From: Chitinibacter bivalviorum
Lineage (GTDB): Bacteria > Pseudomonadota > Gammaproteobacteria > Burkholderiales > Chitinibacteraceae
NCBI RefSeq assembly: GCF_013403565.1
Contig: NZ_CP058627.1
Location: 3,038,001 to 3,102,000, forward strand
Length of the DNA: 64,000 nucleotides
Direction of reading: 5' to 3'
Part shown: piece after piece, positions 17,787-26,293 of the stretch
How positions within the stretch are numbered: position 1 is the stretch's first letter
Layout of the letters: every line of letters begins with the position of its first letter
Program-made: the position numbers and the translations under genes
The notes under the pieces: generated by a model
Told to the model about the DNA's origin: nothing
The model's database searches: none
Seen by the model: the letters and a program-made list of their open reading frames with translations, nothing else

Positions 17787-17804
17787 AGGGCGCCGTAGCG
17801 CCCT
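17787..17804. terminator. Hairpin between glycerate kinase remnant and FKBP gene
   Basis: AGGGCGC / GCGCCCT stem with a CGTA loop between two convergent units. It has no clear T-run on either side, so termination efficiency is uncertain. Confidence 0.5.
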
Positions 17805-17810
17805 GTTGGA

Positions 17811-18215
17811 TTACATCACTTTCAGTACTTCTACTTCAAAAACCAGCGTCGCGTTGGGTGGAATCACGCCAGGTACGCCGCGGCTGCCGTAGGCCAATTC
17901 GGGTGGGCATACCAGACGGGCTTTGCCGCCTTCTTTGATTTTCTGCACGCCTTCAGTCCAGCATGGCACGACGCGGCCGAGCGGGAAGGTTGCCGGCTTG
18001 CCGCGTTTGTACGAGCTATCAAATTCTGTACCGTCTTGCAAAGTGCCTTTGTAATGTACGGTGACCGTGTCGGCGGCGGTGGGCGCTTTGCCTTTGCCTT
18101 CGACCACGGTGGTGATTTCAATGCCTGATTTGGTGGTTTCTACTTTGGCGGCTTCTGCTGCAAAAGCCGTGCTGGCCAATAGGCAAAGGGCGAGGGCGCT
18201 AGTGAGGTGTTTCAT
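17811..18215 (-). CDS. Periplasmic FKBP-type peptidyl-prolyl isomerase
   Basis: A 134-residue protein with a signal peptide (MKHLTSALALCLLASTAFA|AE) and one FKBP domain: VTVHYKGTLQDGTEFDSSYKRGKPATFPLG, VIPCWTEGVQ-type VVPCWTEGVQ, and YGSRGVPGVIPPNATLVFEVEVL. The conserved aromatic and Asp residues of the active site are present. It should accelerate proline isomerisation during folding of exported proteins, and lacks the N-terminal dimerisation domain of FkpA/Mip. A 49-bp palindrome sits in its leader, 11 bp upstream of the start. Confidence 0.9.
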   Translation of the reverse strand: MKHLTSALALCLLASTAFAAEAAKVETTKSGIEITTVVEGKGKAPTAADTVTVHYKGTLQDGTEFDSSYKRGKPATFPLGRVVPCWTEGVQKIKEGGKARLVCPPELAYGSRGVPGVIPPNATLVFEVEVLKVM

Positions 18216-18226
18216 AATTATCTCGT

Positions 18227-18275
18227 GGGTATATTAATAAAGACTTTTATTTGATTGGCTTGGGTGGCGATACCC
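18227..18275. repeat. 49-bp palindromic intergenic element, copy 3
   Basis: Begins GGGTATATTAA and ends GGCGATACCC. It directly touches the TAA of yaeQ (18276-18278, - strand) and lies 11 bp upstream of the FKBP start, between two genes in the same direction. Confidence 0.8.
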
Positions 18276-18830
18276 TTATACGACTTGCCCCATGCGCAGT
18301 AGCGGGCGGGCTTCGACCAGTACATTGTGTGTGTTATCGGACACCCAAGTTTGGCCGTCCTGAATCGTAAATTGCAATTGCATGGTGCGCTCGGTCATCT
18401 TGGCGAGCTCGGCCAGCGTGTCGGCGTCGATGCCGACGACATTCAGATGATTAAAGCGTGTGAGCTGGCCTTTGATATTGTCAAACCAGATATCGACTAC
18501 GCGTGCGCCGTAGGCGTAAATCCAGACTTCGGCTGAGCGGCCACACGCTTTTTTGATGCGTTTTTCATCGGGCATGCCCAAGTCTATCCATTGCTCGATC
18601 GCGCCGGTCAGATCCATTTGCCAGATATCGGGTTCATCGTCGGCACACAGGCCGCGTGTTAACTCGAGCGATTCGCTGGCGTGCTGCGCAAAAGCCACCA
18701 AACGCAGCATCATGCGCTCGTCGGTTTCCGAAGGATGGCGCGCCAGCGTCAAATGATGCGTCGCGTAGTAATTGCGATCCATATCGGTGATATTCAGTTC
18801 GGCTTTGAAAACAGTGGATTTGATGGCCAT
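18276..18830 (-). CDS. yaeQ: YaeQ family protein
   Basis: A 184-residue protein matching the YaeQ family over its full length (MAIKSTVFKAELNITDMDRNYYATHHLTLARHPSETDERMM ... at the N-terminus, GRSAEVWIYAYG in the middle). YaeQ has a PD-(D/E)XK nuclease-like fold and once was linked to RfaH suppression; its real function is not established. No partner genes. Transcription may continue through the 49-bp element into the FKBP gene. Confidence 0.92.
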   Translation of the reverse strand: MAIKSTVFKAELNITDMDRNYYATHHLTLARHPSETDERMMLRLVAFAQHASESLELTRGLCADDEPDIWQMDLTGAIEQWIDLGMPDEKRIKKACGRSAEVWIYAYGARVVDIWFDNIKGQLTRFNHLNVVGIDADTLAELAKMTERTMQLQFTIQDGQTWVSDNTHNVLVEARPLLRMGQVV

Positions 18831-18985
18831 GACACGAATGCTGCTGCGGTAAAAGGCAGTAGTGTAGCGCGTTCGCTGGGCGCTGTATTGAGCGGCTATG
18901 GTCTTGGGTAATCGATTGTGAGAGGTGGGATTAATCTTTGTTTAGAAAGGGCGTTGTTAATGCAATTGGGAATTGCTCTTATTAT

Positions 18986-19015
18986 CGTTGCGGCGTAAGA
19001 TGAATTGCATATAAA
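18986..19015 (+). promoter_or_regulatory. Candidate promoter of the iron-uptake pair
   Basis: TTGCGG (18988-18993) and TATAAA (19010-19015) are 16 bp apart, 28 bp before the cupredoxin ATG. ATTATC just upstream (18981-18986) is half of a Fur-like motif, but no complete Fur box is visible. Confidence 0.45.
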
Positions 19016-19042
19016 AGCTTTAACTAAAACAGAGAGAAACTC

Positions 19043-19369
19043 ATGCTACGTCCAACTTTAGCTGCTGTTGCGGCCTTATTGTTCGCCACTGTGGCTCATG
19101 CCGAGCCAGTTGCATTGACTGTAACTGCACGCGCGACTGGTTTTGAACCCGCGACGCTGAATGCGCCAGCAGGTCAGGCGATTGATCTGACCGTAGTGAA
19201 CGATACTAAAGCTGCAATCGAGTTTGAAAGCAAACCGCTGCGCCAAGAAAAAGTCATTGCGCCAGGCAAAACCTTGCTCATTCACCTCAAGCCATTGGCG
19301 GCGGGCGAATACAAATTTGTGAATGAATACCTAGAAGACAAAGTACGCGGTGTGTTGATCGTGAAGTGA
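19043..19369 (+). CDS. Periplasmic cupredoxin-domain protein of the iron-uptake pair
   Basis: A 108-residue exported protein: signal peptide to about VAHA|EP, then a beta-sandwich domain of the EfeO/cupredoxin-like type (FEPATLNAPAGQAIDLTVVNDTKAAIEFES ... PGKTLLIHLKPLAAGEYKFVNEY). The classical Cys-His-Met copper ligands are not all apparent, so metal binding may differ. It precedes an FTR1 permease gene by 64 bp, a pairing that in other bacteria supplies iron to the permease. A hairpin between them (19380-19401) may attenuate the second gene. Confidence 0.82.
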   Translation: MLRPTLAAVAALLFATVAHAEPVALTVTARATGFEPATLNAPAGQAIDLTVVNDTKAAIEFESKPLRQEKVIAPGKTLLIHLKPLAAGEYKFVNEYLEDKVRGVLIVK

Positions 19370-19379
19370 TAAAAATGCA

Positions 19380-19401
19380 GCGCCCCGCTTTGCTGGGGCG
19401 C
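19380..19401 (+). terminator. Hairpin between the cupredoxin and FTR1 genes
   Basis: GCGCCCC / GGGGCGC stem enclosing GCtttGC, with only a short ATTTT after it. It may be a partial terminator that lowers expression of the downstream permease gene. Confidence 0.5.
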
Positions 19402-19433
19402 GCTATTTTGATCGGTTTGCAAGGAGTTATGTC

Positions 19434-20231
19434 ATGGGTAACGCGCTGTTTATTGTTTGGCGGGAAAGCGTCGAAGCGATGCTGGTGGTCGGGATATTAT
19501 TTGCCTGGATTCGCGCCAATGATGTGAAGCAGGCTTTGCCGTGGTTGTGGGGCGGCGTGGCGGCAGGTGTCGCGCTGGCGGTATCGCTGGCGCTGGTGAT
19601 GTTGGGTATTGCTGATTCACTCTCACCTGAGCAAATGGATTATTTCCAACTGGGCATGGTTTTGGTCGCCGCCGCACTGATTGTGCAAATGGTGTTGTGG
19701 ATGCGCAAACATGGCCGCACGCTGAAAAAAGAGTTGGAAAGCGGTATGGCCATGAGTGCCGAACAGGCCAATTGGTGGGGCATGGTCGCACTGGTGGCGA
19801 TCGCCGTAGGCCGCGAAAGCGCCGAAACCGTGGTATTTCTGTATGGACTAGGTATGAGCGGTGGCAATACCGGGCAATTTACGCTGGTGATCGCGGCGGG
19901 TATTGCGCTGGCGGGGGCAACATTTTGGCTGTTGCAGCAGGGTTCTAAATGGTTATCGTGGCGGACATTTTTCCGCTTTAGCGAGATCATGCTGTTGATG
20001 TTGGCCTGCGCCATGTTGATGAATGGCGTGGAGCGGATGATGAATCTGGGCTGGTTGCCGACTTTGCGTGATCATCTGTGGGATACGACTTTGCTATTAG
20101 ATGACTCGACCAAATTGGGCGGTACGATCGCCGCCTTGACGGGTTATCGCGCGCAACCCGCTTTAACGTTGGTGATTGCTTTTTTAATGTATTGGTCGTC
20201 TGTGACTTTATTAATGCGCCGCCGCGCTTAA
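19434..20231 (+). CDS. FTR1-family high-affinity iron permease
   Basis: A 265-residue membrane protein with about seven transmembrane helices. Two RExxE iron-transport motifs are visible: WRESVEAML at residues 9-17 and GRESAETVV near 123-131, as in EfeU/FTR1. It should move Fe3+ across the inner membrane together with the cupredoxin-like partner encoded upstream. No EfeB peroxidase gene is present. A terminator follows at 20297-20341. Confidence 0.92.
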   Translation: MGNALFIVWRESVEAMLVVGILFAWIRANDVKQALPWLWGGVAAGVALAVSLALVMLGIADSLSPEQMDYFQLGMVLVAAALIVQMVLWMRKHGRTLKKELESGMAMSAEQANWWGMVALVAIAVGRESAETVVFLYGLGMSGGNTGQFTLVIAAGIALAGATFWLLQQGSKWLSWRTFFRFSEIMLLMLACAMLMNGVERMMNLGWLPTLRDHLWDTTLLLDDSTKLGGTIAALTGYRAQPALTLVIAFLMYWSSVTLLMRRRA

Positions 20232-20296
20232 TTCGCGTGTCAAAAATGCCGCTGTGGTGGATGATAATCGGCGGGTAAATTGACCTTTAATCAAAT

Positions 20297-20341
20297 AAAC
20301 GCTCAATTGCGATTAAATTTGCGTTGGGCGTTTGTTTTTTT
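20297..20341 (+). terminator. Terminator of the iron-uptake unit
   Basis: AAACGCTCAA (20297-20306) pairs with TTGGGCGTTT (20324-20333) apart from one mismatch, followed by T-rich sequence. Confidence 0.75.
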
Positions 20342-20491
20342 TGCTAAAACGTCTGTAGAATCCGAGTTTTAGCGCCCAACCAATCGGCGCGCCGTAGTGT
20401 GACGTTCTAGTTACCCGGCCTCCATCTCAATTTACCTCAACCTGCCCTGGATTGGTATCGCGCCCGCGATAGGCCGCAGCAGGAATATTCA

Positions 20492-22639
20492 ATGTCTGAT
20501 CTGACTTTTGCCGATCTTAAATTGGCCGAGCCGCTTTTGCGTGCCGTTGCCGAAACTGGTTACACCATCCCTACGCCGATTCAGGTGCAGGCGATTCCTC
20601 AAGTGATTTTAGGTGGCGATTTACTCGCCGCCGCGCAAACCGGCACCGGTAAAACGGCCGGTTTTACTTTGCCGATTTTGCAGCGCCTGATCGAACGCGG
20701 CGCACCAACCAGCGAAAAAGGCTCGCCCCGCGTATTGATCCTGACCCCGACGCGTGAATTGGCCGCGCAGGTGGAAGAATCTGTCCAAACCTACGGCAAA
20801 TACCTGCCGTACACCTCGATGGTGATGTTTGGCGGCGTGAATATCAAACCGCAACACCGTCGTCTACATTCTCCGCTCGATATTCTGGTGGCCACGCCCG
20901 GTCGTTTGCTCGACCACGTTGGCCAGCAAACCGTTGATTTATCAGCGGTTGAAATCTTGGTGCTGGACGAAGCCGATCGCATGCTCGATATGGGCTTCAT
21001 CCACGACATTAAAAAGGTGCTGAAACTCGTGCCTGCCGAGCGCCAAAATCTGTTGTTCTCGGCGACCTTTAGCGATGAAATCAAAGAGCTGGCCGACAAG
21101 CTGCTCAATAACCCCGCGCTGATCGAAGTGGCGCGCCGCAATACCACCAATGAACTCGTTAGCCAGCGCGTACATTTGGTTGATCGCGATAAAAAGCTGC
21201 CATTGCTGACGCATCTGATTCAAGAAGGCGATTGGCATCAGGTTTTGGTGTTTATGCGCACCAAACACGCGTGCAACCGCGTGGCAGAAAAATTGAACAA
21301 AGACGGCATTACTGCGATGGCGATTCACGGCAATAAGAGCCAGAACGCCCGCACCGCTGCTTTGGCGCAATTCAAAACTGGTGAGTTGCAAGTATTGGTG
21401 GCGACCGACATTGCCGCCCGTGGTCTGGATATTGAAGAATTACCGCACGTGGTTAATTTCGAATTGCCGAATATTTCTGAAGATTATGTTCACCGCATCG
21501 GCCGCACGGGTCGTGCGGGTTGCACTGGCGAAGCGCTGTCGCTGGTGTGTGTCGATGAGTTGAAATTCCTCGCCGACATCGAAAAGCTCACCAAGCAAAG
21601 TATCCCGAAATTTGTCGTACCTGGCTTTGAAGCTGATCTGACCGTGAAGCCTGAGCCCATCGTGCGCGGTGGCCTTGGTCGTGATCGCCCGCCACGTACG
21701 CCGCGCGCCAATGCCAATACGCGTCCGCCGAAGGGTTGGAATAAGGCCAACGCCGAAGCGCTGCAAGCAGAAAAAGATGCCTTGCTCGCATCTGGCGCCA
21801 GCCCGGAAGAAGTCGCCAAAGTGATGGCGGCGAAGAAAGCCCAAGCCGAGAGCAAAGCGCAACGCGGTACGCGTGGCGGCCAAGGTCGCAGCCGTAGCGA
21901 GCCACGTGCTGAAGCCACGAATACCGAAGGCGAAACTCCACGTCGTGAGCCCCGTGCGCCACGCCAACCGCGCGATGGTCAGCCACGCACTGGTGAGCGT
22001 AGCCGTCGCCCAGCAGGCGAAGCTCGTGCCGATGGCGAACAACGTCAGCCACGCCAAGAACGTGCACCGCGCGATGGCGCGCCACGTCAGGATCGCGGCC
22101 CACGCAGCGATGACCGTCGTGGCTCACGCCCGAGCAGCGAAGGTCGTTTCGCACAGCAAGGCGAGCAACGTCGTCCGCGTTCTGAGGGCGCACCTAGCCG
22201 TGCTCCGCGTGAGCGTCTGGACTATGACGAACGTCAGCCAATGTCGAACGCCAATGCGCTGCCTGCTGAATTGATGCAGCGCCCGAATCGTGGCCCGCGT
22301 TATAACAATGGCAATACCGCGAGCACGCAAGGTGGCTTCCCACCGATTCCACGTCAAGGTGGCTACTACGATAAGCCAGAAAACGGCGGTCGTGGCGGCC
22401 CACGCGGCGACAGCCGTGGCCCACGCCCGGCGGGTCGTGATGGCGCTCCGCGTCCTGATACTCGCGGTGGTCGTCCGCCTGCGCGTGATGGCCGTTCATT
22501 CGCAGCAGATGCGAAGCGCACTGATCAGCGCAAACCACAGGTACATACTGCGCATTCGGAAGGGCACGGCGGCCAGCGTCGTCGTTCTGCCCCGACTGCA
22601 GCTTTGCTCGGTGGCGGTAAACCACGCGACGAAGAGTAA
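20492..22639 (+). CDS. rhlE: DEAD-box ATP-dependent RNA helicase, RhlE-like, with long basic tail
   Basis: Residues 1-375 form a complete DEAD-box core: Q-motif region TPIQVQAIP, Walker [47 protein letters not shown], and [10 protein letters not shown]. The C-terminal 330 residues are a low-complexity tail rich in Arg, Gly, Pro, Gln and Asp (many RxPR, RGG-like and RxDGxPR repeats), far longer than in E. coli RhlE (about 450 aa total). Such tails bind RNA and can drive phase separation. RhlE proteins act in ribosome maturation and RNA decay. A 49-bp palindrome follows 47 bp after the stop. Confidence 0.92.
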   Translation: MSDLTFADLKLAEPLLRAVAETGYTIPTPIQVQAIPQVILGGDLLAAAQTGTGKTAGFTLPILQRLIERGAPTSEKGSPRVLILTPTRELAAQVEESVQTYGKYLPYTSMVMFGGVNIKPQHRRLHSPLDILVATPGRLLDHVGQQTVDLSAVEILVLDEADRMLDMGFIHDIKKVLKLVPAERQNLLFSATFSDEIKELADKLLNNPALIEVARRNTTNELVSQRVHLVDRDKKLPLLTHLIQEGDWHQVLVFMRTKHACNRVAEKLNKDGITAMAIHGNKSQNARTAALAQFKTGELQVLVATDIAARGLDIEELPHVVNFELPNISEDYVHRIGRTGRAGCTGEALSLVCVDELKFLADIEKLTKQSIPKFVVPGFEADLTVKPEPIVRGGLGRDRPPRTPRANANTRPPKGWNKANAEALQAEKDALLASGASPEEVAKVMAAKKAQAESKAQRGTRGGQGRSRSEPRAEATNTEGETPRREPRAPRQPRDGQPRTGERSRRPAGEARADGEQRQPRQERAPRDGAPRQDRGPRSDDRRGSRPSSEGRFAQQGEQRRPRSEGAPSRAPRERLDYDERQPMSNANALPAELMQRPNRGPRYNNGNTASTQGGFPPIPRQGGYYDKPENGGRGGPRGDSRGPRPAGRDGAPRPDTRGGRPPARDGRSFAADAKRTDQRKPQVHTAHSEGHGGQRRRSAPTAALLGGGKPRDEE

Positions 22640-22686
22640 TGCGTGATACGTCGGATTAGCACCCGCTAATCCGATTTATATTGCAA

Positions 22687-22735
22687 GGGTATTAAGTTGA
22701 AGGCCGTATTTAATATGGCCTTCATGCATATACAG
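22687..22735. repeat. 49-bp palindromic intergenic element, copy 4 (one end degenerate)
   Basis: Begins GGGTATTAAG and ends at ATATACAG; the outer right arm is ATACA instead of ATACC but at exact spacing. A strong internal hairpin GAAGGCC...GGCCTTC occupies the middle. The 6-bp target repeat of the adjacent transposon-like element starts at the next base. Confidence 0.7.
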
Positions 22736-22741
22736 GCTATA

Positions 22742-22940
22742 TAGGGCATGTTCAGATAAGGTGTCGATAACAAGAATCGTAGGGTGGGTTAGCCCCTTAG
22801 GGCGTAACCCACCGTGACGCGACATAAAGAAAAGCAGCGTAACGGTGGGTTACGGCTTAGCCTAACCCACCCTACGAATATCATTTTTCCTAGTCAAACC
22901 AAGTACTGTTCATATCAACACATAATCTGAACATGCCCTA
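22742..22940. mobile_element. 199-bp MITE-like element with 16-bp terminal inverted repeats
   Basis: Perfect 16-bp terminal inverted repeats TAGGGCATGTTCAGAT (22742-22757) and ATCTGAACATGCCCTA (22925-22940) are flanked by the direct repeat GCTATA on both sides (22736-22741 and 22941-22946), as after insertion with 6-bp target duplication. Inside lie two GGTGGGTTA hairpins (22783-22813 and 22844-22871), themselves enclosed by the 15-bp arms CGTAGGGTGGGTTAG / CTAACCCACCCTACG. There is no open frame for a transposase, so a partner element elsewhere would have to mobilise it. Confidence 0.82.
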
Positions 22941-22946
22941 GCTATA

Positions 22947-23130
22947 TTGAGTGGCTTGCGCACAATGCGCTTATAGCCAAATGTTGTGAGCGCGATCAAT
23001 GCAGCCTCATTGCGTATTAGCGCGAGACTCAAGCTCAACCCCGCCGCCAATGAAGCCCATTTTTCGTTCGGCAAAATCAGCGCACTGGCTGGTATAGTCT
23101 CCCCATTGCCTATTTAAAGAGAACACCCGC
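22947..23130. other. Leader of the carboxypeptidase-like gene
   Basis: About 180 bp between the MITE-like element and the next gene. A purine-rich AAGAGAA precedes the ATG. No clear promoter or repeat was recognised. Confidence 0.4.
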
Positions 23131-24087
23131 ATGATCAGCCCGCTCACTTCTTACGTCTATCCCATTGGTCAATTGGGGCAAGCATGGGCCGTGGCAGAAA
23201 AAGCCCAATGGCTGGCCATGCAACACAAAAAGCGCAGTTACCACGCCGAAGTCGTAGCCCCGCTGCGCGACTTGTTGGCTCGCGATGCCACTCTGGCGGC
23301 GGCCGCCGAACTCATCGAATACGGCACGCTTGATTATCAAGCGCTGGGGCTGGGCAGCTATCCTTTGCTCGCGGTACGTAGTCGCCACTGGCAGGCCGAT
23401 CGCCCCGTCGCGCTGATTACTGGTGGGGTGCATGGTTACGAAACCAGCGGCGTGCAGGGCTGCGTGCAATTTATTGCGCAGCAATGGCTGCAATTCGCGG
23501 CCGATTTCAATCTACTCATCCTGCCGTGTATCAGCCCGTGGGGCTATGAAACCATCAATCGCTGGAACCCATTGGCGATAGACCCGAATCGCTCGTTTGT
23601 GTCCGATAGCCCCGCGCCCGAAGCGGCTGCGGCGATGAAATGCGTGCAGGCGCAAGCCGCCCGCTATGCGGTGCACATTGATTTGCACGAAACGACCGAT
23701 ACCGACAACAGCGAATTTGGCCCCGCTAAAGCCGCCCGCGATGGCGTGGCGTTTGAATATCACGACATTCCCGATGGCTTTTATCTGGTTGGCGATAGCG
23801 AAAAACCGGCCGCGGATTTTCAGCGCAGCATCATCGACGCCGTGGCCAAAGTCACCCACATCGCCGCCGCCGATGCGCAAGGCTGCTTGATCGGCGAGCC
23901 ATTGCAGCAATTGGGCGTGATCAACTACGCCAAAAAAGCGCTCGGGCTGTGTGGCGGCATCACCGACGCGCCGCTGGTGACGACCACCGAAGTCTATCCC
24001 GACAGCCCTAGCGCCAATGCCGAGCAATGCAATCAGGCACAGGTTGCCGCAATTAGTGCGGCGCTACGCTACGCCGCCGCCAATTAA
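23131..24087 (+). CDS. M14-family zinc metallocarboxypeptidase-like protein
   Basis: A 318-residue soluble protein. Zinc-ligand motifs are GGVHGYETSG (His, Glu, near residues 98-101) and HIDLHET (His near 188), and a TTTEVYP motif near 289-295 could supply the catalytic Glu. DPNRSF resembles the substrate-binding NR motif. This is the M14/AstE superfamily fold, probably a peptidase or amidase; the substrate is not predictable. No signal peptide is seen. Its TAA overlaps the TAA of the convergent GST gene within a shared TTAA. Confidence 0.8.
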   Translation: MISPLTSYVYPIGQLGQAWAVAEKAQWLAMQHKKRSYHAEVVAPLRDLLARDATLAAAAELIEYGTLDYQALGLGSYPLLAVRSRHWQADRPVALITGGVHGYETSGVQGCVQFIAQQWLQFAADFNLLILPCISPWGYETINRWNPLAIDPNRSFVSDSPAPEAAAAMKCVQAQAARYAVHIDLHETTDTDNSEFGPAKAARDGVAFEYHDIPDGFYLVGDSEKPAADFQRSIIDAVAKVTHIAAADAQGCLIGEPLQQLGVINYAKKALGLCGGITDAPLVTTTEVYPDSPSANAEQCNQAQVAAISAALRYAAAN

Positions 24088-24791
24088 GCTGGGGCTAGGC
24101 AAAAGTCGGTCGCGGCCGTGCTAGGCATGGCTTGCATTTTGGCCGCTAGCGCCGAATTTCTTTGGCTTAAAAACTGCCGTAATTGCGCGGGGTAATCAGC
24201 GCTGACCGCATGGGCGATCGAGGCGCGTTGTTGCAGCGCCTTGCGCCATGCTTGTACCTTGGGCGTGGCGGCAAAAAAGTCGAAATCGGCGATCTGCTCA
24301 AACACCTCAAAATAGCGAAATACGGGGCCAAAAGCGGCATCGACCAGCGAGAGCTGCTCGCCAGCAAAAAAGGGCGCGCGATTGAGCGCCGATTCCAAGG
24401 TGGCCAGCTTGCTGCGGATTTCGTCGGCCTTGGCTGCCAAAGTTGCGGCATCGGGCGCGGTGTAAAAGCCGGCAATGCTGTTGAGCGTGGCTGAAGCAAA
24501 CTCGATCCAGCCGCGATGCTGGGCTTTTTGGATCGGATCTTGCGGGTGCAGAGCTGGCGCGATGGTTTCATCGAGATATTCGCAAATCACGGCAGACTCA
24601 AAAATCGGCTGATCATCCACCAGCAACAGCGGTGTTTTGCCCAAGGGCGAAATGCGCAAAAACCAATCGGGCTTGTTTGCCAGATCAATATCGACCCGAG
24701 TGAAAGGGATGTTTTTTTCCGCCAGCACAATCGCGGCGCGTTGCACATATGGGCACAGAGGGTGGCTGATCAGCGTGAGTTGGGTGGCCAT
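24084..24791 (-). CDS. Glutathione S-transferase family protein (omega-like)
   Basis: A 235-residue cytosolic protein with thioredoxin-like N-terminal and helical C-terminal domains. LISHPLCPYVQRA carries a cysteine at the active-site position, as in omega-class and glutathionyl-hydroquinone reductase-like GSTs, followed by PLGKTPLL and FESAVICEYL for glutathione binding. The ATG at 24791 follows AGGA; an in-frame upstream ATG (24845) would add 18 odd residues. Divergent from a LysR gene that probably controls it. Confidence 0.88.
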   Translation of the reverse strand: MATQLTLISHPLCPYVQRAAIVLAEKNIPFTRVDIDLANKPDWFLRISPLGKTPLLLVDDQPIFESAVICEYLDETIAPALHPQDPIQKAQHRGWIEFASATLNSIAGFYTAPDAATLAAKADEIRSKLATLESALNRAPFFAGEQLSLVDAAFGPVFRYFEVFEQIADFDFFAATPKVQAWRKALQQRASIAHAVSADYPAQLRQFLSQRNSALAAKMQAMPSTAATDFCLAPA

Positions 24792-24831
24792 GATGATTCC
24801 TGCTTGAGTGGGGGATGGCCTTACTCTAGTA

Positions 24832-24845
24832 TTGCACTTATGCAA
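24832..24845. promoter_or_regulatory. Candidate LysR operator between GST and lysR genes
   Basis: The palindrome TTGCA-CTTA-TGCAA lies midway in the 78-bp divergent intergenic region. Its form fits a LysR-type dyad, though shorter than the usual T-N11-A. Confidence 0.5.
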
Positions 24846-24869
24846 GATAAATAGGCATTGCTACAAGCT

Positions 24870-25751
24870 ATGAATGCAAAATTGCAATACAAGCTCAGTG
24901 CGGCTGATCTGGAGCTGATCTTGGCGCTGGTGCGTACGCGCAAATTGGCCGAGGCGGGTGAGCGATTGGCGCTGGATGCGTCAACGGTGTTTCGCACTTT
25001 GCAGCGTATCGAGCGCGGGCTGGGGGCAAATTTGTTTGAGCGCTCACGCCAAGGCTACGCGCCGGGTGAGTTGGCGCTGGCTTTGGCTGCTCAAGCTGAA
25101 CAGCTCGAAACGCTGCTGGAAACTGCGCGCGCGAGTGCGCAATTGCAGCCTGATCAGCTGCTTGGCACGGTGCGAATCACCACCACCGATGGCGTCTTGC
25201 ATCAGCTGGTCGCCCCCGCTTTGCCGCCGCTGTTGCAAGCGCATCCGCAATTGCGCTTCGAGCTGCATGCTGGCAATGAGTTGGCCAGCTTGACGCGACG
25301 CGACGCCGATATCGCCGTGCGCGCCACGCAGCGCCCACCTGCACACCTGATCGGCAAAAAACTTGGGCCGATCCGCATGGCACCGTATGCGGCCAAAGCC
25401 GCAGCGATCAACTGGGATGATGCGCTGGCAGGGCGAGCCATGTGGATCGCGCCCGACGACGGCTTGCCTGAGCATCCATCGGTGCTGTGGCGGCAGCGCC
25501 ATTTGCCCAAAATCAGCCCGCAATTTCGGGTGGGCAGCATCATGACGGTGATGGAGCTGATCGCACAGGGCTTGGGGGTAGGGCTGCTGCCGATTTTTAT
25601 GGGGCAAGCTCACCCCGCACTGGCGCAAATCGACGACGAAATCACCGAATGCCAAACCGAATTATGGCTACTGACCCACGCCGAATCTCGCCACCTGCGG
25701 CGGGTCTCGACGGTGTACACGCATTTGGCTGAAAACCTAAAGCTGGTCTAG
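24870..25751 (+). CDS. LysR-family transcriptional regulator
   Basis: A 293-residue regulator with an N-terminal winged helix-turn-helix (LELILALVRTRKLAEAGERLALDASTVFRTLQRIERGLGANLFER) and a C-terminal co-inducer-binding domain from about residue 95. It is divergent from the GST gene, which suggests it controls that gene and itself. The ATG at 24870 is preferred to a TTG at 24858. The stop's last base is the first base of a 49-bp palindromic element. Confidence 0.88.
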   Translation: MNAKLQYKLSAADLELILALVRTRKLAEAGERLALDASTVFRTLQRIERGLGANLFERSRQGYAPGELALALAAQAEQLETLLETARASAQLQPDQLLGTVRITTTDGVLHQLVAPALPPLLQAHPQLRFELHAGNELASLTRRDADIAVRATQRPPAHLIGKKLGPIRMAPYAAKAAAINWDDALAGRAMWIAPDDGLPEHPSVLWRQRHLPKISPQFRVGSIMTVMELIAQGLGVGLLPIFMGQAHPALAQIDDEITECQTELWLLTHAESRHLRRVSTVYTHLAENLKLV

Positions 25752-25799
25752 GGTATTGCTCTGTAATCATTCATCAAGTTAATTTTCTAGTTAATACAT
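25751..25799. repeat. 49-bp palindromic intergenic element, copy 5
   Basis: Begins GGGTATTGCTCTGTAATCAT, nearly the same first 20 bases as copy 1, and ends TTAATACAT. The first G belongs to the LysR TAG stop. It lies 14 bp before the next gene in the same direction. Confidence 0.8.
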
Positions 25800-25813
25800 A
25801 GGGGTAGTATTGG

Positions 25814-26170
25814 ATGTACTCAGCGACTTTTATCTTCACTGCCAAAGAATACGATCACGAATTTCACGCGCTCGACGCGCTGATTGCCACTGCCGCCAAA
25901 GAGAGCATCGGCTACATCGGTGAGGAGGCTTGGGAAGACCCCCAAACCGGTCGCATCGCCAATGTGTATTACTGGGAAAACGAGGCGGGTCTGAAAGCGC
26001 TGATCGCCCACCCCAAACACATCGAAGCGAAAAAACGCTACAGCGAATGGCTCGGTGGCTATCAGGTCATCATCTCGCAAGTGCTCAAAACCTATGGCGA
26101 CGGGCAACTGGGGCATGTGCTTAGCCAGCGTGTCGAGGAGTCGGTACTAGGGCAGCGCCAAGCCAACTGA
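25814..26170 (+). CDS. Antibiotic biosynthesis monooxygenase (ABM) family protein
   Basis: A 118-residue protein with a dimeric alpha-beta barrel (ABM) pattern: YSATFIFTAKEYDHEFHALDALIATAAKESIGYIGEEAWED, then YYWENEAGLKALIAHPKHIEAKKRYSEW. Members are small heme-degrading or quinone-forming monooxygenases or simply ligand binders; the activity cannot be assigned. GGGGTAG upstream may serve as the ribosome binding site. Whether it is co-transcribed with the LysR gene across the 49-bp element is open. Confidence 0.82.
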   Translation: MYSATFIFTAKEYDHEFHALDALIATAAKESIGYIGEEAWEDPQTGRIANVYYWENEAGLKALIAHPKHIEAKKRYSEWLGGYQVIISQVLKTYGDGQLGHVLSQRVEESVLGQRQAN

Positions 26171-26225
26171 TTGATGGAGCAAAGTATTGCAAGATTACAA
26201 CTGAAAGACAGGGCTTTCATGCTTG

Positions 26226-26239
26226 TTGAGCTAGATCAA
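26226..26239 (+). promoter_or_regulatory. FNR/ANR box upstream of bacteriohemerythrin
   Basis: TTGAG-CTAG-ATCAA matches 9 of 10 specified bases of TTGAT-N4-ATCAA. TATGTG at 26265-26270 is at the spacing of a -10 for a start near 26274-26277, which would place the box at about -41.5, the class II activator position. Confidence 0.72.
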
Positions 26240-26293
26240 ATAATCTAGCCCCTCGCCTCGGCAGTATGTGCTCATTATCCGTGGAGCAACATA

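Noticed and set aside
21440..22625. Long antisense frames within the rhlE tail
   Set aside because: Produced by the repetitive Arg/Pro codons of the tail; no independent start signals.
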